This document shows, in pieces, positions 28,297 through 37,687 of a stretch of DNA of 64,000 nucleotides; positions within the stretch are counted from its first letter, which is position 1, and each line of letters begins with the position of its first letter. This stretch comes from Caballeronia sp. NK8 (GTDB lineage Bacteria > Pseudomonadota > Gammaproteobacteria > Burkholderiales > Burkholderiaceae). The stretch covers positions 2,976,001 to 3,040,000 of the forward strand of contig NZ_AP024322.1 in the NCBI RefSeq assembly GCF_018408855.1, read 5' to 3'. The notes beneath the pieces were generated by a model. It saw only the letters and a list, made by a program, of their open reading frames with translations. It searched no databases and was not told the origin of the DNA. The position numbers and the translations under genes were made by a program.

Positions 28297-29442
28297 ATGA
28301 ACACCAAGCTTCACAAACTGTTGCCGATCAGCGCTGCAGCCGTGCTGTTCGCTACGTTGGCAACGTCCGCAGCAGCCGACCAGGTCGTCAAGATCGGTCA
28401 CGTCGCTCCGCTGACCGGCGGCATTGCTCACCTGGGCAAGGATAACGAAAACGGCGCGCGGCTTGCAGTCGAAGAGATCAACGCAAAGGGTCTCACGATC
28501 GGCGGCGAGAAGATCACGCTGCAACTGGACCCGCAAGACGACGCTGCTGACCCGCGTACCGCCACTCAGGTCGCGCAGAAGCTCGTCGACGACAAGGTCG
28601 TTGCGGTCGTCGGTCACCTGAACTCCGGCACGTCGATCCCGGCATCGAAGATCTATAGCGATGCGGGCATCGTGCAGATTTCCCCGTCGGCAACGAACCC
28701 GGCCTACACGCAGCAAGGCTTCAAGACGACGTACCGCGTCGTTGCGACCGATGCGCAGCAAGGTCCGGCGCTCGCCAACTACGCGGCAAAGAACCTGAAG
28801 GTGAAGACGGTCGCTGTCGTCGACGACTCGACCGCTTACGGCCAGGGTCTCGCGAACGAGTTCGAGAAGACCGCCAAGTCGCTCGGCCTGAAGGTGATCT
28901 CGCACGACGCGACGAACGACAAGGCTGTCGACTTCCGCGCGATTCTCACGAAGATCAAGGGTGAGAATCCGGACGCCGTGATGTACGGCGGCATGGACGC
29001 GACCGGCGGCCCGTTCGCCAAGCAGGCGAAGCAGCTTGGCCTGCGCGCGAAGGTCCTCGCGGGCGACGGCGTCTGCACGGAAAAGCTGGCTGACCTCGCA
29101 GGCGACGCGACCGACAACGTCGTGTGCTCGGAAGCAGGCATGGCGCTCGAGAAGATGGACGGCGGCAAGGCATTCGCGGCCAAGTTCGAGAAGCGCTTCG
29201 GCCAGCCGATCCAGATCTACGCGCCGTTCACGTATGACGCGGTGTACATCGTCGCCGACGCGATGAAGCGCGCCAACTCGACCGATCCGGCCAAGATTCT
29301 CGCCGCGATGCCGAACACGGACTACAAGGGTGTGATCGGCCAGACCTCCTTCGATTCGAAGGGCGATCTGAAGCACGGCGTGATCTCGCTGTACGACTAC
29401 AAGAAGGGCAAGAAGACGCTGCTCGACGTCGTGAAGATGTAA
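28297..29442 (+). CDS. Branched-chain amino acid ABC transporter, periplasmic binding protein (LivK type)
   Basis: A 381-aa periplasmic solute-binding protein. It has a signal peptide (about residues 1-25, LLPISAAAVLFATLATSAAA), then mature QVVKIGHVAPLTGGIAHLGKD. The Leu/Ile/Val-binding fold is seen in VVGHLNSGTSIPASKIY (about 107) and ISPSATNPAYT. ATG 28297 has GGAG upstream; an ATG 30 bases earlier is less likely. Codon use is strongly biased (AAG, GGC, CTG), as in highly expressed genes. No permease or ATPase genes follow. Confidence 0.93.
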   Translation: MNTKLHKLLPISAAAVLFATLATSAAADQVVKIGHVAPLTGGIAHLGKDNENGARLAVEEINAKGLTIGGEKITLQLDPQDDAADPRTATQVAQKLVDDKVVAVVGHLNSGTSIPASKIYSDAGIVQISPSATNPAYTQQGFKTTYRVVATDAQQGPALANYAAKNLKVKTVAVVDDSTAYGQGLANEFEKTAKSLGLKVISHDATNDKAVDFRAILTKIKGENPDAVMYGGMDATGGPFAKQAKQLGLRAKVLAGDGVCTEKLADLAGDATDNVVCSEAGMALEKMDGGKAFAAKFEKRFGQPIQIYAPFTYDAVYIVADAMKRANSTDPAKILAAMPNTDYKGVIGQTSFDSKGDLKHGVISLYDYKKGKKTLLDVVKM

Positions 29443-29468
29443 GTAACGTCGGACCCCGGTCCTGAGGA

Positions 29469-29503
29469 ACGCGCGGATTCGCAAGATCCGCGCGTTTTTT
29501 TAT
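29469..29503 (+). terminator. Rho-independent terminator after livK-type gene
   Basis: AACGCGCGGAT and ATCCGCGCGTT form an 11-bp stem followed by seven T residues. It overlaps the 3' end of the convergent MFS gene. Confidence 0.85.
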
Positions 29504-30723
29504 ATCTTCAGGCGCCGGAGGATTTTCGGCCCGATGAGCGTGATCACCGCGCAGCACGCCGCGACGACGCATAGCCCGATCGGCAGATTGCTGATTTGCG
29601 CGACGCCGCCGATCAGCACCGGGCCGAGCAGCAAGCCGAAGTAAGCGAGACCCGCAACCTGCGCGAGCCCTTCGGCCGCCGTCACGCCTTCGACGCGCGC
29701 CGCCGCCGCGAACAGCACCGGCATCATGTTCGCGAGACCGAGACCCATCAGCGTGAAGCCGGTCATCGTGACGATGGTGTTCGGCAAGACGAGCGCCATG
29801 ACCATGCCGATGAACGCGAGTCCCGCGCTGCCGAAAATCAGTTGCGGCGCGCCGAAGCGCGCGCGCACCGCGTCGCCGCCGAAGCGTCCAGCCGCCATGC
29901 CGCCGGAAAACGCCGCGTAAGCCGCGCTCGATACCGAAGGCGTCGCCTCGACGATATCGCGCATGTAGACGGTGGCCCAGTCGTACATCGCGCCTTCCGC
30001 GATCAGCGCGACGAGCGCGAGGCCGCCGAGCGCCCACAGCGCGCCCGAGCGCCAGCGATTCGACGACGATGCTTTCGCGTGTTCGTCGTGGTGCGGCACG
30101 TGCGGCAATACAGCGGGCATCGACACGAGCAGAACCAGCAGACTCACGCCCGACGCCAGCGCGAGATGCACGGCGGGCGCGAGTCCGTGTGCGAGCAGCG
30201 CGCCGCCTGCCGCCGCGCCCGCCATGCCGCCGATGCTGAACATGCCGTGCAGCGACGACATGATCGGCTGCCCCAATGCCTCCTCGACCGCGCTGGCCTC
30301 GGCGTTCATCGCGACATCGAGCGTCGCCATGCCGAAGCCGAACATCGCGAGGACGATCAGCAGCATCCAGTAGTAAGGCGTCACGAGAATCAGCGAGCCG
30401 GAGAGCATCATCGTGATACCGCCGGCCATGCATGCGGTGCGCGTGCCGGCGCGCGCGATCCACGATCCGGCGGTGAGCATCGCGAAGATCGAGCCGCCCG
30501 CCACCGCGAGCAGCGCGAGCGAGAGCATGCCCGGGCTCAGCTCGAACTTGTCGCGCACGGTCGGCACGTGCACGCCCCACGACGCGTACATCATGCCCGC
30601 GATGAAGAACACCGCCATCGTCGCGTAGCGGGCGCGGGCGCGCGTGGCGCGCGGAAGGCTGCGATGCAGCGCGAGCGTCGGATTGGACTCGCGGGCGGAG
30701 GAGGCAGTAGTCGAGTCGGACAC
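29500..30723 (-). CDS. MFS transporter
   Basis: Inner-membrane major facilitator, about 407 aa with 12 helices. The first is ATMAVFFIAGMMYASWGVHVP (about residue 35); HGMFSIGGMAGAAAGG and EGAMYDWATVYMRD are typical of a FucP/YbjJ-like group, with conserved DVAMNAEA in TM4. I place the start at GTG 30723, where VSDSTTAS begins; the frame is open to an ATG at 30816 but that extension is not family-like, and neither start has a strong ribosome-binding site. Substrate unknown. Confidence 0.85.
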   Translation of the reverse strand: MSDSTTASSARESNPTLALHRSLPRATRARARYATMAVFFIAGMMYASWGVHVPTVRDKFELSPGMLSLALLAVAGGSIFAMLTAGSWIARAGTRTACMAGGITMMLSGSLILVTPYYWMLLIVLAMFGFGMATLDVAMNAEASAVEEALGQPIMSSLHGMFSIGGMAGAAAGGALLAHGLAPAVHLALASGVSLLVLLVSMPAVLPHVPHHDEHAKASSSNRWRSGALWALGGLALVALIAEGAMYDWATVYMRDIVEATPSVSSAAYAAFSGGMAAGRFGGDAVRARFGAPQLIFGSAGLAFIGMVMALVLPNTIVTMTGFTLMGLGLANMMPVLFAAAARVEGVTAAEGLAQVAGLAYFGLLLGPVLIGGVAQISNLPIGLCVVAACCAVITLIGPKILRRLKI

Positions 30724-30885
30724 GAAAGAAGCCGTTCTGGGAAGTTGCGCGAAAGGTTGCAGGCAAGGCAACCGGAGATGATGCCATCGGACGCGAAGGC
30801 TTTCGATTCTATCCAACGGCCAGGAGACACGCTCGGAGCCGCTGCATTACCATCGTTCGACCTTTAACGAATTCACGAGGCCCGG

Positions 30886-31566
30886 ATGAATATTCCGCCG
30901 CAAGCGCCGCTTCATTTGCTGCATCGCGTATCGGAAGGCACGCTCGCGACGCATTCGCGCGAGCCGCGCGGCTTTCCTTATCCGACGGCATTGCCGTTCG
31001 CGCTCACCGCGCAGCACATGCCGATGCTGCTCATCAGCCATCTCGCCGAGCACACGCGCAATCTTCACGCCGATGCCCGCGCCGGATTCCTGGTGGCGCA
31101 CGTGGCGGACGGTGGCGTGCTGGAGGGCCAGCGCCTGACGATGCTCGGCAGTTTCACACCTGCGGCCGCCAGTGAAAGCGATGACCTGGCGCGGCGATAT
31201 CTGCGCTACCACCCCGATGCGGAGCGCTATCTCGCACTCGGCGATTTTTCTTTCTGGGTGATGTCGCTGGAACGCATGCGATATATCGGCGGTTTCGGCG
31301 CGATGGGATGGCTCGGCGGCGACGAACTCGATTCGCTCGATCCGCTTTGCGCAGCGGATGAAACCGCGCTTTGCGAATATTGCGATGCTTACCCGGGCCG
31401 TCCGGAGAATCTCCGATTATTGGGGATAGACCGGTATGGCTGCGATCTGCTGCTTGCTGGCGCGCGCAATCGTTTTACATTCGATTACCCCAAGCTGACG
31501 AACAAGGATTTAAAGGCTGCGCTTACCGATTGTTTTGAGCGCGAGGGCGGCATTCCGGCGCAATAG
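30886..31566 (+). CDS. HugZ-like heme utilization / PNPOx-fold protein
   Basis: A 226-aa protein. The N-terminal split-barrel flavin-binding domain (about 1-140) has LATHSREPRGFPYPTALPF and HTRNLHADARAGFLV, as in HugZ/HutZ heme-degrading proteins; the C-terminal DUF2470-like region ends near residue 220. Members bind heme or FMN and are linked to heme-iron use. It is divergent from the MFS gene and monocistronic. A heme-binding His in the C-terminal loop, as in Campylobacter HugZ, is not obvious. Confidence 0.82.
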   Translation: MNIPPQAPLHLLHRVSEGTLATHSREPRGFPYPTALPFALTAQHMPMLLISHLAEHTRNLHADARAGFLVAHVADGGVLEGQRLTMLGSFTPAAASESDDLARRYLRYHPDAERYLALGDFSFWVMSLERMRYIGGFGAMGWLGGDELDSLDPLCAADETALCEYCDAYPGRPENLRLLGIDRYGCDLLLAGARNRFTFDYPKLTNKDLKAALTDCFEREGGIPAQ

Positions 31567-31923
31567 CGATGAACGTTACGGCCCGATTTTGCCTTGGGTC
31601 AGGTAATTTCGGGACGAACCGTGGCAAAGTTGTCATTTCATGAAACTTTGCAGTGAAACGGTATTGCGTGTTTTCATCCGATGCCATTGCTCAGTCCTGG
31701 CGTACGTCGTGCCCGCAGATTTTACGTCGGCATGCGGAGCGCTCCAGACTTCGGAATTATCGGCAAATGTTACGAAGAAATTTGCAGATCTCCTTTTAAG
31801 TGGCAATACGCACATGCCGCGATAATACGAAGTGTGTTAATCTGCGTGCCAGTCCGAGGTTATACTCATAACTGAAAGCGAGCGCATCGATTCGCAAGTC
31901 AGCAAACCACTTAGGGAATTGCC
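31567..31923 (+). other. AT-rich regulatory region upstream of the H-NS gene
   Basis: A 357-bp region clearly richer in A+T than its surroundings. It holds an 8-bp inverted repeat (GCAAAGTT 31624-31631 and AACTTTGC 31644-31651) and a TATACT -10-like box at 31861-31866 about 60 bp before the H-NS start. Curved AT-rich DNA upstream of an H-NS gene fits autoregulation (inference). Short frames inside lack coding character. Confidence 0.45.
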
Positions 31924-32226
31924 ATGCCTTCATACAAAGAACTTCTCGCACAACGCGAGTCCCTTGAGCGCCAGATTGAAGAAGCGAAGTCGCGCGAATA
32001 CGCCGAAGTGCTTAATGAGATCAAGCAGAAAATGGCGGATTACGGCATCACGCTTGCGGAACTGGCTGGCGGCCGTGGCGCGAAAGGCGCGAAGGCGGCA
32101 CGCAGCCGCTCGGGCGTGGCGCCGAAATACCGTGACCCGGACAGCGGCAGCACTTGGTCGGGCCGCGGAAAGCCGCCGAAGTGGATCGCTGGGCAGGATC
32201 GCGACAGTTTCCTGATCGGCAAGTAA
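31924..32226 (+). CDS. H-NS family nucleoid-associated protein
   Basis: A 100-aa xenogeneic silencer. The N-terminal coiled-coil oligomerisation region is about residues 5-45 (RESLERQIEEAKSREY...), followed by a Gly/Ala/Lys-rich linker. The C-terminal DNA-binding domain is YRDPDSGSTWSGRGKPPKWI (about 69-88), with the minor-groove-binding GRGKPP core in the position of the H-NS QGR loop. Burkholderiales carry several such paralogues. It has its own terminator. It may silence the AT-richer island DNA further along. Confidence 0.93.
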   Translation: MPSYKELLAQRESLERQIEEAKSREYAEVLNEIKQKMADYGITLAELAGGRGAKGAKAARSRSGVAPKYRDPDSGSTWSGRGKPPKWIAGQDRDSFLIGK

Positions 32227-32248
32227 GTTCTGAGCCGAGTCCTGTATT

Positions 32249-32279
32249 AAAAAGGCCGCGTCGACGACGCGGCCTTTTT
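32249..32279 (+). terminator. Rho-independent terminator after H-NS gene
   Basis: GGCCGCGT and ACGCGGCC form the stem, with A residues before it and five T after it. Confidence 0.85.
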
Positions 32280-32359
32280 CATTTGGCGAAGCATCGGCGC
32301 TCGAAAGAAGCGCAGTGTCGGCTGATAAAATGCAGGCTGCATGAGCCGAGAGATATTAC

Positions 32360-33547
32360 ATGTCGCTTTCGACGACGCGCGTGACGGAAAAGCAGGACGT
32401 TGCGCGAAGGACCACCTGGACCAGCATAGCGCTAAATAGCATGCTTGCCACGGCGCAACTCGTGGTGGGGATCGTTGCGCACTCTCAGGCACTGATTGCG
32501 GACGGCATTCATTCGATTGCGGACATCGTGTCGGATTTTATCGTTCTGATTGCCAACCGGCACGCGGGCGCCGCACCCGACGTCGACCATAACTATGGTC
32601 ACAGCCGTTATGAAACCGTTGCCTCATTATTCCTCGGTGGATTGTTGATCGCGGTCGGCGTTGGAATGTTGTGGCGCGCCGGAACGCGCATCGTCGACCT
32701 TCAGAATATTCCGCAAGTAAAGGTGGGCGCGCTCGCGGTCGCGATAATCGTACTGGTTTCGAAGGAAGCGCTGTTTCGCTATATGCTGCGCGCCGCTGAA
32801 CGGGTGCGCTCGGCGATGCTCGTCGCAAACGCGTGGCATGCACGGTCGGATGCGGCGTCTTCACTGGTCGTCGCGCTGGGGATTATCGGCAGTCTGGCGG
32901 GATTTCGAATTCTGGACCCGATCGCCGCTGCACTCGTCGGTTTCTTGATCGGGAAAATGGGGTGGACGTTCGCGTGGGACGCTTTACAGGATCTTTCCGA
33001 TCGTGCACTCGATCAAGCGACCACGGACGATTTGCGCAACATTTTGCTAAACACGCCGGGCGTGCGTGAAGTTCACGAACTCCGCACCCGGAAAATGGGC
33101 GATCTCGCGATCGTCGACGCGCATATTCTCGTCGATCCACTCATTTCGGTTTCGGAAGGGCACTACATTGCGGAATCGGCGCGCGCAAATGTGCTGGCCG
33201 ATCAGCGCGTCATCGATGCGCTCATTCACGTCGATCCCGAGAGCGACGCGCTCAATCCGCTGCCGGGCAACTTTCCATTGCGTTCGACCGTGAGCGACGC
33301 GGTGCGCGCAGCCTTTGCGCACAACGGCTTGCCGGTCGCGGCGCTGAATCTGCACTACCTGAGCAGCGGTTTCAATGTCGATGTCGTGCTGCCGGCATCG
33401 AACGCGACCGATACAGCCGCCATTCTGAAGACGATCGATTTCGACGCGCTGAAGCGAAAGATCGGCGCGCGCGAGATCCGCGTGACGCAGGAACTCGGCG
33501 TCACGCAGACCTCGACGCCGACGCGCGTGATCGATGCGTCGCGCTGA
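32360..33547 (+). CDS. Cation diffusion facilitator (CDF) family metal exporter
   Basis: A 395-aa inner-membrane metal/proton antiporter. Six helices span about residues 15-210; the metal site is seen in LIADGIHSIADIVSDFI (His/Asp, about 43-59) and YGHSRYETVASLF (about 77-89), plus HARSDAASS in TM5. The C-terminal cytoplasmic metal-binding domain has VREVHELRTRKMGD and VDAHILVDP, followed by a second, less usual extension (about 300-395) resembling a repeated CDF C-terminal fold. Probable substrates are Zn, Fe, Mn or Co. The longer C-terminus is common in Burkholderia CDFs. Confidence 0.9.
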   Translation: MSLSTTRVTEKQDVARRTTWTSIALNSMLATAQLVVGIVAHSQALIADGIHSIADIVSDFIVLIANRHAGAAPDVDHNYGHSRYETVASLFLGGLLIAVGVGMLWRAGTRIVDLQNIPQVKVGALAVAIIVLVSKEALFRYMLRAAERVRSAMLVANAWHARSDAASSLVVALGIIGSLAGFRILDPIAAALVGFLIGKMGWTFAWDALQDLSDRALDQATTDDLRNILLNTPGVREVHELRTRKMGDLAIVDAHILVDPLISVSEGHYIAESARANVLADQRVIDALIHVDPESDALNPLPGNFPLRSTVSDAVRAAFAHNGLPVAALNLHYLSSGFNVDVVLPASNATDTAAILKTIDFDALKRKIGAREIRVTQELGVTQTSTPTRVIDASR

Positions 33548-33557
33548 CAGCCGCCCG

Positions 33558-34016
33558 TCAGAGCGGCAGCTGCGTGTCGAACTTGATTTCGCGCAGCACG
33601 ACGCTCGTTCGCACCTGCGCGACGGCAGGAATCTTGAAGATGCGATCGTGCAGAAAGGCGTCGTACGCCTTGATATCCGGCGCGACGATCTTGAGGATGT
33701 AGTCGGATTCGCCGGTCGTGCTGTAGCACTCGGTCACTTCGGGGCAGGTCGAGATTTCACGCTCGAACTGCTCGACCCCGCCCTCGGTGTGCCGCGTGAG
33801 ATGGATATGCGCGAGCGCGCAGACATGGAGGCCGAGCTTCTCGCGATCGAGCAGCGCGGTATAGCGCTGAATGACACCCGATTGCTCCATGTCCTTGATG
33901 CGACGCCAGCAAGGCGTGCTCGACAAGCCGACCTGGTCGGATATTTCCTGAACGGAGCGCCGCGCGTCCAGCTGCAGAAGACGCAAGATTTTTTGTGAGA
34001 ATGTATCGAGAGTCAA
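33558..34016 (-). CDS. Lrp/AsnC family transcriptional regulator
   Basis: A 152-aa regulator with an N-terminal winged helix-turn-helix (LRLLQLDARRSVQEIS, then VGLSSTPCWRRIKDME, about residues 10-45) and a C-terminal RAM ligand-binding/oligomerisation domain (about 65-145, with TGESDYILKI). TTG 34016 is chosen as start because GGAGG lies 5 bp upstream and because family proteins begin at this point; the frame is open 25 codons further. It is convergent with the CDF gene (10 bp between stops). Probably controls amino-acid metabolism. Confidence 0.92.
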   Translation of the reverse strand: MTLDTFSQKILRLLQLDARRSVQEISDQVGLSSTPCWRRIKDMEQSGVIQRYTALLDREKLGLHVCALAHIHLTRHTEGGVEQFEREISTCPEVTECYSTTGESDYILKIVAPDIKAYDAFLHDRIFKIPAVAQVRTSVVLREIKFDTQLPL

Positions 34017-34111
34017 CTGCGCCTCCGTTCGGTCGCGATCTGACTCTAATGGTAGAGGCGCCAGAAAAGAAACGCAATGCAATGCGCCCACACTGAGGGA
34101 GTTTCCCTAAC

Positions 34112-34747
34112 TCACTGGCCTGACGGCGCGTTTTTACCTTCGATGCCTTCGCTCGGCTCGGCCGATGTCTGCGCCAGCTTCGCCTGCGAGGTCCGCAGCT
34201 CGGCGAGCATGTTGCAAAAGAGCGCGCCTTGCTCGATCGCGTCATCGAGTGCGACGTGCGTATGCGGCAGTTCGTCGAACCAGTGCTTCGGCAGACGCGG
34301 CTTGATCGCCTTGCGATACGGCAGGCCGGTCATCGCAAAGGCGAGCGTCTTGATGTCGAGCGCCGACCACGAGAACGGGCAACGTTCCGCGAAGCGCATC
34401 ATGTACCAGAACATATAGGTGAAGTCGAAGCCCGCCGGATAGGCGACGAACACCGGCTTGCCGGGCAGCGCCTCCACCCATTCGACATAGGCCGGCAGCG
34501 CAATCTCGGCTTTCTGCAGATCCTTGCGGCACGCGGCCCACGCGTCGGGCTGCGTCTTCCACCACGCGGCCTGCACCGGATGCGGCGCCGCGCCTTCGAG
34601 CGTTTCGAGATTGGCAGAGAAGGTGCCGATGAGCTGCTTGTCGGCCGTGTATGCCGCCGACGCAAAGCTCAGCATCGAATGCGGGCCGGGGATCGGTCCG
34701 TCGGCTTCGACGTCCGTGCTGACGTAGATTTCAGGAATCGCGTTCAC
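34112..34747 (-). CDS. DnaQ-like 3'-5' exonuclease
   Basis: A 211-aa RNase H-fold exonuclease. Motif I is [12 protein letters not shown] (Asp12 and Glu14), a later Asp lies in [10 protein letters not shown] and motif III is [11 protein letters not shown]. Short stand-alone exonucleases of this type act on DNA or RNA ends, and some resemble the exoribonuclease Rv2179c. The start is GTG 34747, overlapping the TGA of the upstream hydrolase gene by 4 bp, so the two are translationally coupled. The C-terminus is a short polar tail. Confidence 0.85.
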   Translation of the reverse strand: MNAIPEIYVSTDVEADGPIPGPHSMLSFASAAYTADKQLIGTFSANLETLEGAAPHPVQAAWWKTQPDAWAACRKDLQKAEIALPAYVEWVEALPGKPVFVAYPAGFDFTYMFWYMMRFAERCPFSWSALDIKTLAFAMTGLPYRKAIKPRLPKHWFDELPHTHVALDDAIEQGALFCNMLAELRTSQAKLAQTSAEPSEGIEGKNAPSGQ

Positions 34748-35388
34748 GCCGTCACTCCGTCGCGCACGTATGGATTGCTGCGCCGTTCCTCGCCGAATGT
34801 GGACGCCGGACCGTGACCGGGAACGAACGTGACGTCGTCGCCGAGCGGCCAGAGCTTTTCGCGGATCGAGCGGATGAGATCGGCGTGATTGCCGCGCGGG
34901 AAATCCGTGCGGCCGATCGAGCCGGCAAACAGCACGTCGCCGACAAACGCCAGCTTGTGCTCGCGGCTGAAGAACACGACGTGGCCCGGCGTGTGGCCCG
35001 GGCAGAAATAGACGTCCATCGATTCATTTCCGAACTGCACGGTGTCGCCATCGGCGAGCCAGCGCTCGGGCGTGAACGCTTCGGCGTTCGAGAAGCCGAA
35101 GCGTTCGGTCTGCGCGGGCAACTGGTCGATCCAGAACGCATCTTCGCGATGCGGTCCCTCTATTTGTATGCCGTAATGCGTGGCGAGCGCCTTCGCGCCT
35201 CCGCAGTGATCGAGATGCCCGTGCGTCAGAAGAATCTTTTCGACAGTCACACCCTGGCGCTCCACTTCAGCGATGATGCGTTCGATGTCGCCGCCCGGAT
35301 CGACGACGGCGGCGCGCCTCGTCGCCTCGCAGATGACGATGGAACAGTTCTGCTGAAAGGGCGTCACGGGAACGAGAATGACTTTCAT
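34744..35388 (-). CDS. MBL-fold metallohydrolase (glyoxalase II-like)
   Basis: A 214-aa metallo-beta-lactamase-fold hydrolase. The metal-binding motif is [10 protein letters not shown] (about residues 55-64), with further ligands in CPGHTPGHV (about 132), [17 protein letters not shown] (about 147-163) and [10 protein letters not shown]. This matches the YcbL/GloB-type II group. The start is ATG 35388 ([14 protein letters not shown]); an in-frame ATG 20 codons upstream is not family-like. It forms an operon with the exonuclease. Confidence 0.93.
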   Translation of the reverse strand: MKVILVPVTPFQQNCSIVICEATRRAAVVDPGGDIERIIAEVERQGVTVEKILLTHGHLDHCGGAKALATHYGIQIEGPHREDAFWIDQLPAQTERFGFSNAEAFTPERWLADGDTVQFGNESMDVYFCPGHTPGHVVFFSREHKLAFVGDVLFAGSIGRTDFPRGNHADLIRSIREKLWPLGDDVTFVPGHGPASTFGEERRSNPYVRDGVTA

Positions 35389-36053
35389 ATGACTGTCGCC
35401 GGTGCAAGTCGGGCTGTAAAAACGTCCATTGTACCGGTGTCGCATCACGCGCGAAGAAGGTCGACGAGGCGTTCAAAAAATGCCAAAAAACGGCAATTCT
35501 TACGCTCATAGCGAAAATCAATGACGATTCATGCAGTCCGATGAGACGGACCCCGGTTTTTTTGTATAATGGCACTACTTGTGCATGGAGCTAACCATGC
35601 CGTCAATAGGCGACTGCCGAAACGCTAGTGCGTTTTTACAATCGCCGTCAGTACGCTGTTGGGGGCCAAAAGCCTCGCAATTGCAACTCAAGCATCCATC
35701 AGTTGGGTGCACACGTCTTGTCCGGCCAGACGCCGCGCGTCTGTCAGATGGCTTTTACAGTCATCACGCCGGATGGGGCCTACGCCGCCGTTCCTGCGCT
35801 CGCAGTTGGTTTTCCAGCGCACGAACGTGATGCCACGTTCGATGGCGGCATGTGGGGTCTGGTCAGGCTGCCGGGGACAGGTTGCGCCAGACGTGAACAA
35901 TAACCGGGCATTTGCGGCACGAGTACGCCGCGTCCGAGCAAGGCTCGCCGTTCGCTTGACCGAACGGCGTTGTGCTTTGCGCGGCAAAGCCTCGAGCAGC
36001 CTTGCGCGCGCCGACCAGCGCAGCGCGGCCGCTCCTTTTACGTTGGTAAACCT
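35389..36053 (+). other. Long leader region upstream of rlpA with a strong -10 box
   Basis: A 665-bp stretch without a clear gene. A perfect TATAAT lies at 35565-35570, about 490 bp before the rlpA start. A 91-codon plus-strand frame (35628-35903) crosses it, containing GMWGLVRLPGTGCARR, without a good ribosome-binding site or known family; a 129-codon minus-strand frame also crosses it. The transcript could be a long untranslated leader, a small RNA or a small-protein gene. Confidence 0.4.
35565..35570 (+). promoter_or_regulatory. Perfect TATAAT -10 box far upstream of rlpA
   Basis: TATAAT preceded by a T run and followed 7 bases later by a plausible start point. The -35 region (TGAGAC, about 17 bp upstream) is weak. 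Confidence 0.5.
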
Positions 36054-36662
36054 ATGAAAGCTCGATTTATTCGACATGTCGGGAGCCTGCTAGCAGTTGG
36101 CGTGCTGGCCGGTTGCGCCACGCCGGGTTCGGGCGATGTCGCATCCAATCCTCAGACTACGAACCTCTCCAGCACGAGCAGTGCCCGCTCGACGGCGCCG
36201 CTCGCCTTCGATTCGCACCTGTCCGCGCTTCCAGCCGACAAGCCCGCGCAGCCGGCTCAGTCGCTCTCCGACGCCCAGCCGATCACGACCGGACCGAACG
36301 TCGGCGAGTTCGAGCAGAAGGGCAAGGCGTCGTGGTACGGCCGCATGTTCCATGGCCGCAAGACTGCCAGCGGCGAGAAGTTCAACATGAACGCGATGAC
36401 CGCGGCGCACCGGACGCTGCCGCTCGCATCGTGGGTGCGTGTGACGAACGAGTCCAACCACAAGACGGTGGTCGTGAAGATCAACGACCGCGGTCCTTAC
36501 GTGCACGGTCGCGTGATCGACTTGTCGTACGCTGCCGCGGCGGTGCTCGGCATGCGCGGCGCCGGCACGCAGAAGGTGAAGATCGAAGGTCTCACGCAGC
36601 AGGAAGCGCGTGCCGCGCGTGAAGAACAGGCTCAGGCGCTCGCCGACGACAACGTGAACTGA
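36054..36662 (+). CDS. rlpA: Septal ring lytic transglycosylase-like lipoprotein RlpA
   Basis: A 202-aa outer-membrane lipoprotein. The signal sequence ends in the lipobox VLAGC (Cys near residue 20). The double-psi beta-barrel domain (about 90-180) begins KGKASWYGRMFHGRKTASGE and has the catalytic-type His/Asp in MTAAHRTLPLASWVRV and INDRGPYVHGRVIDLSYAAA. It cleaves denuded glycan strands at the septum in Pseudomonas. There is no SPOR domain at the C-terminus. ATG 36054 is chosen because the signal peptide starts here (MKARFIRHVG). Confidence 0.93.
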   Translation: MKARFIRHVGSLLAVGVLAGCATPGSGDVASNPQTTNLSSTSSARSTAPLAFDSHLSALPADKPAQPAQSLSDAQPITTGPNVGEFEQKGKASWYGRMFHGRKTASGEKFNMNAMTAAHRTLPLASWVRVTNESNHKTVVVKINDRGPYVHGRVIDLSYAAAAVLGMRGAGTQKVKIEGLTQQEARAAREEQAQALADDNVN

Positions 36663-36688
36663 TCTCACGCTGCATTCCGCAGAACCAT

Positions 36689-36718
36689 GACGGGCCGTCT
36701 CGCGACGGCCCGTTTTCT
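36689..36718. terminator. Terminator between rlpA and rsmI
   Basis: GACGGGCCGTC and GACGGCCCGTT-type arms around a short loop, with T residues after the stem. It serves rlpA and may serve the convergent rsmI. Confidence 0.75.
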
Positions 36719-37637
36719 ATTCCTCTTCCGATTCGTCGCGTTTGGCGAGCTTCAGCGCGCGCTCGTAAAGTCCGCTGCGCGATGCGCCCGTCAACGTCGC
36801 GGCGATGCGCGCGGCGCTCTTCACCGACAACTCGTCCAGCAGCATCGTGAGCAGCGCGTCGTGCGCGTCGTCGGCATCCTGCGCTTCGGGCGCGCCTTCC
36901 ACCACCAGAACGAATTCTCCGCGCTGCCGATTGGCATCCGCTTCGAGCCACGCTGGCCCTTCGGCCAGGGTGCAGCGATGCAGGCTCTCATGTAACTTCG
37001 TCAACTCGCGCGCGATCAGCAGTTGCCGTTCGCCGCCGAAGGCTTCGGCAAGCGCGCGCGTTGTCTCGACGATGCGATGCGGCGCCTCGTAGAAGACCAG
37101 CGCCATCGGATGATTCGCGAGCGAACGCAGTTGCGCGGCGCGCTGCTTCGTCTTCGTCGGCAGAAAGCCCGCGAACGAAAAGCCGCTGACCCATGCGCCC
37201 GCCGCGCTCAACGCTGTCGTGAGCGCGCTTGCGCCCGGCAGCGGGATGACGGGCAGCCCGGCATCGCGCACGGCATCGACGAGACGCGCGCCGGGATCGG
37301 AGATGCCGGGCGTGCCTGCGTCGGATACGCATGCGATGCGCTCGCCGTTCTTCAGATGCTGGATCACGCGTTCGGCGGCGCTGCGCTCGTTGTGCTCGTG
37401 CACGGCGATCGACGGCTTCGAGATGCCGTAGCGCGCGAGCAGTTGCGCGGTGTTGCGCGTGTCTTCCGCGGCGATGCGATCCGCGAGTTCGAGCACATGC
37501 AGCGCGCGCACGGTGATGTCCGCCGCATTGCCGATGGGCGTGGCGACGACGTATAGCGCGCCAGTCGGATAGTGCTGCCCGGCGGCGAGTTCGAAGATCT
37601 GAAGCATGAGCGCGGGCGTCGGAGGAAAGGACGTCAT
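36717..37637 (-). CDS. rsmI: 16S rRNA (cytidine1402-2'-O)-methyltransferase
   Basis: SAM-dependent methyltransferase, 306 aa, that 2'-O-methylates C1402 in the ribosomal P site. The SPOUT-like/TP-methylase signature is [19 protein letters not shown] (about 28-46), followed by [27 protein letters not shown] (about 105-116) and [16 protein letters not shown]. Divergent from yraN, 50 bp apart. The order rsmI / yraN-diaA-dolP is conserved in proteobacteria. Confidence 0.96.
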   Translation of the reverse strand: MTSFPPTPALMLQIFELAAGQHYPTGALYVVATPIGNAADITVRALHVLELADRIAAEDTRNTAQLLARYGISKPSIAVHEHNERSAAERVIQHLKNGERIACVSDAGTPGISDPGARLVDAVRDAGLPVIPLPGASALTTALSAAGAWVSGFSFAGFLPTKTKQRAAQLRSLANHPMALVFYEAPHRIVETTRALAEAFGGERQLLIARELTKLHESLHRCTLAEGPAWLEADANRQRGEFVLVVEGAPEAQDADDAHDALLTMLLDELSVKSAARIAATLTGASRSGLYERALKLAKRDESEEE

Positions 37638-37687
37638 TTTGCCATGCGCGATCCCTGCGGCCAGTCGACAACTTTTATGGAGGCGCC

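Noticed and set aside
35571..36053. tmRNA, 6S RNA or RNase P RNA in the rlpA leader
   Set aside because: None of their conserved ends or cores are visible.
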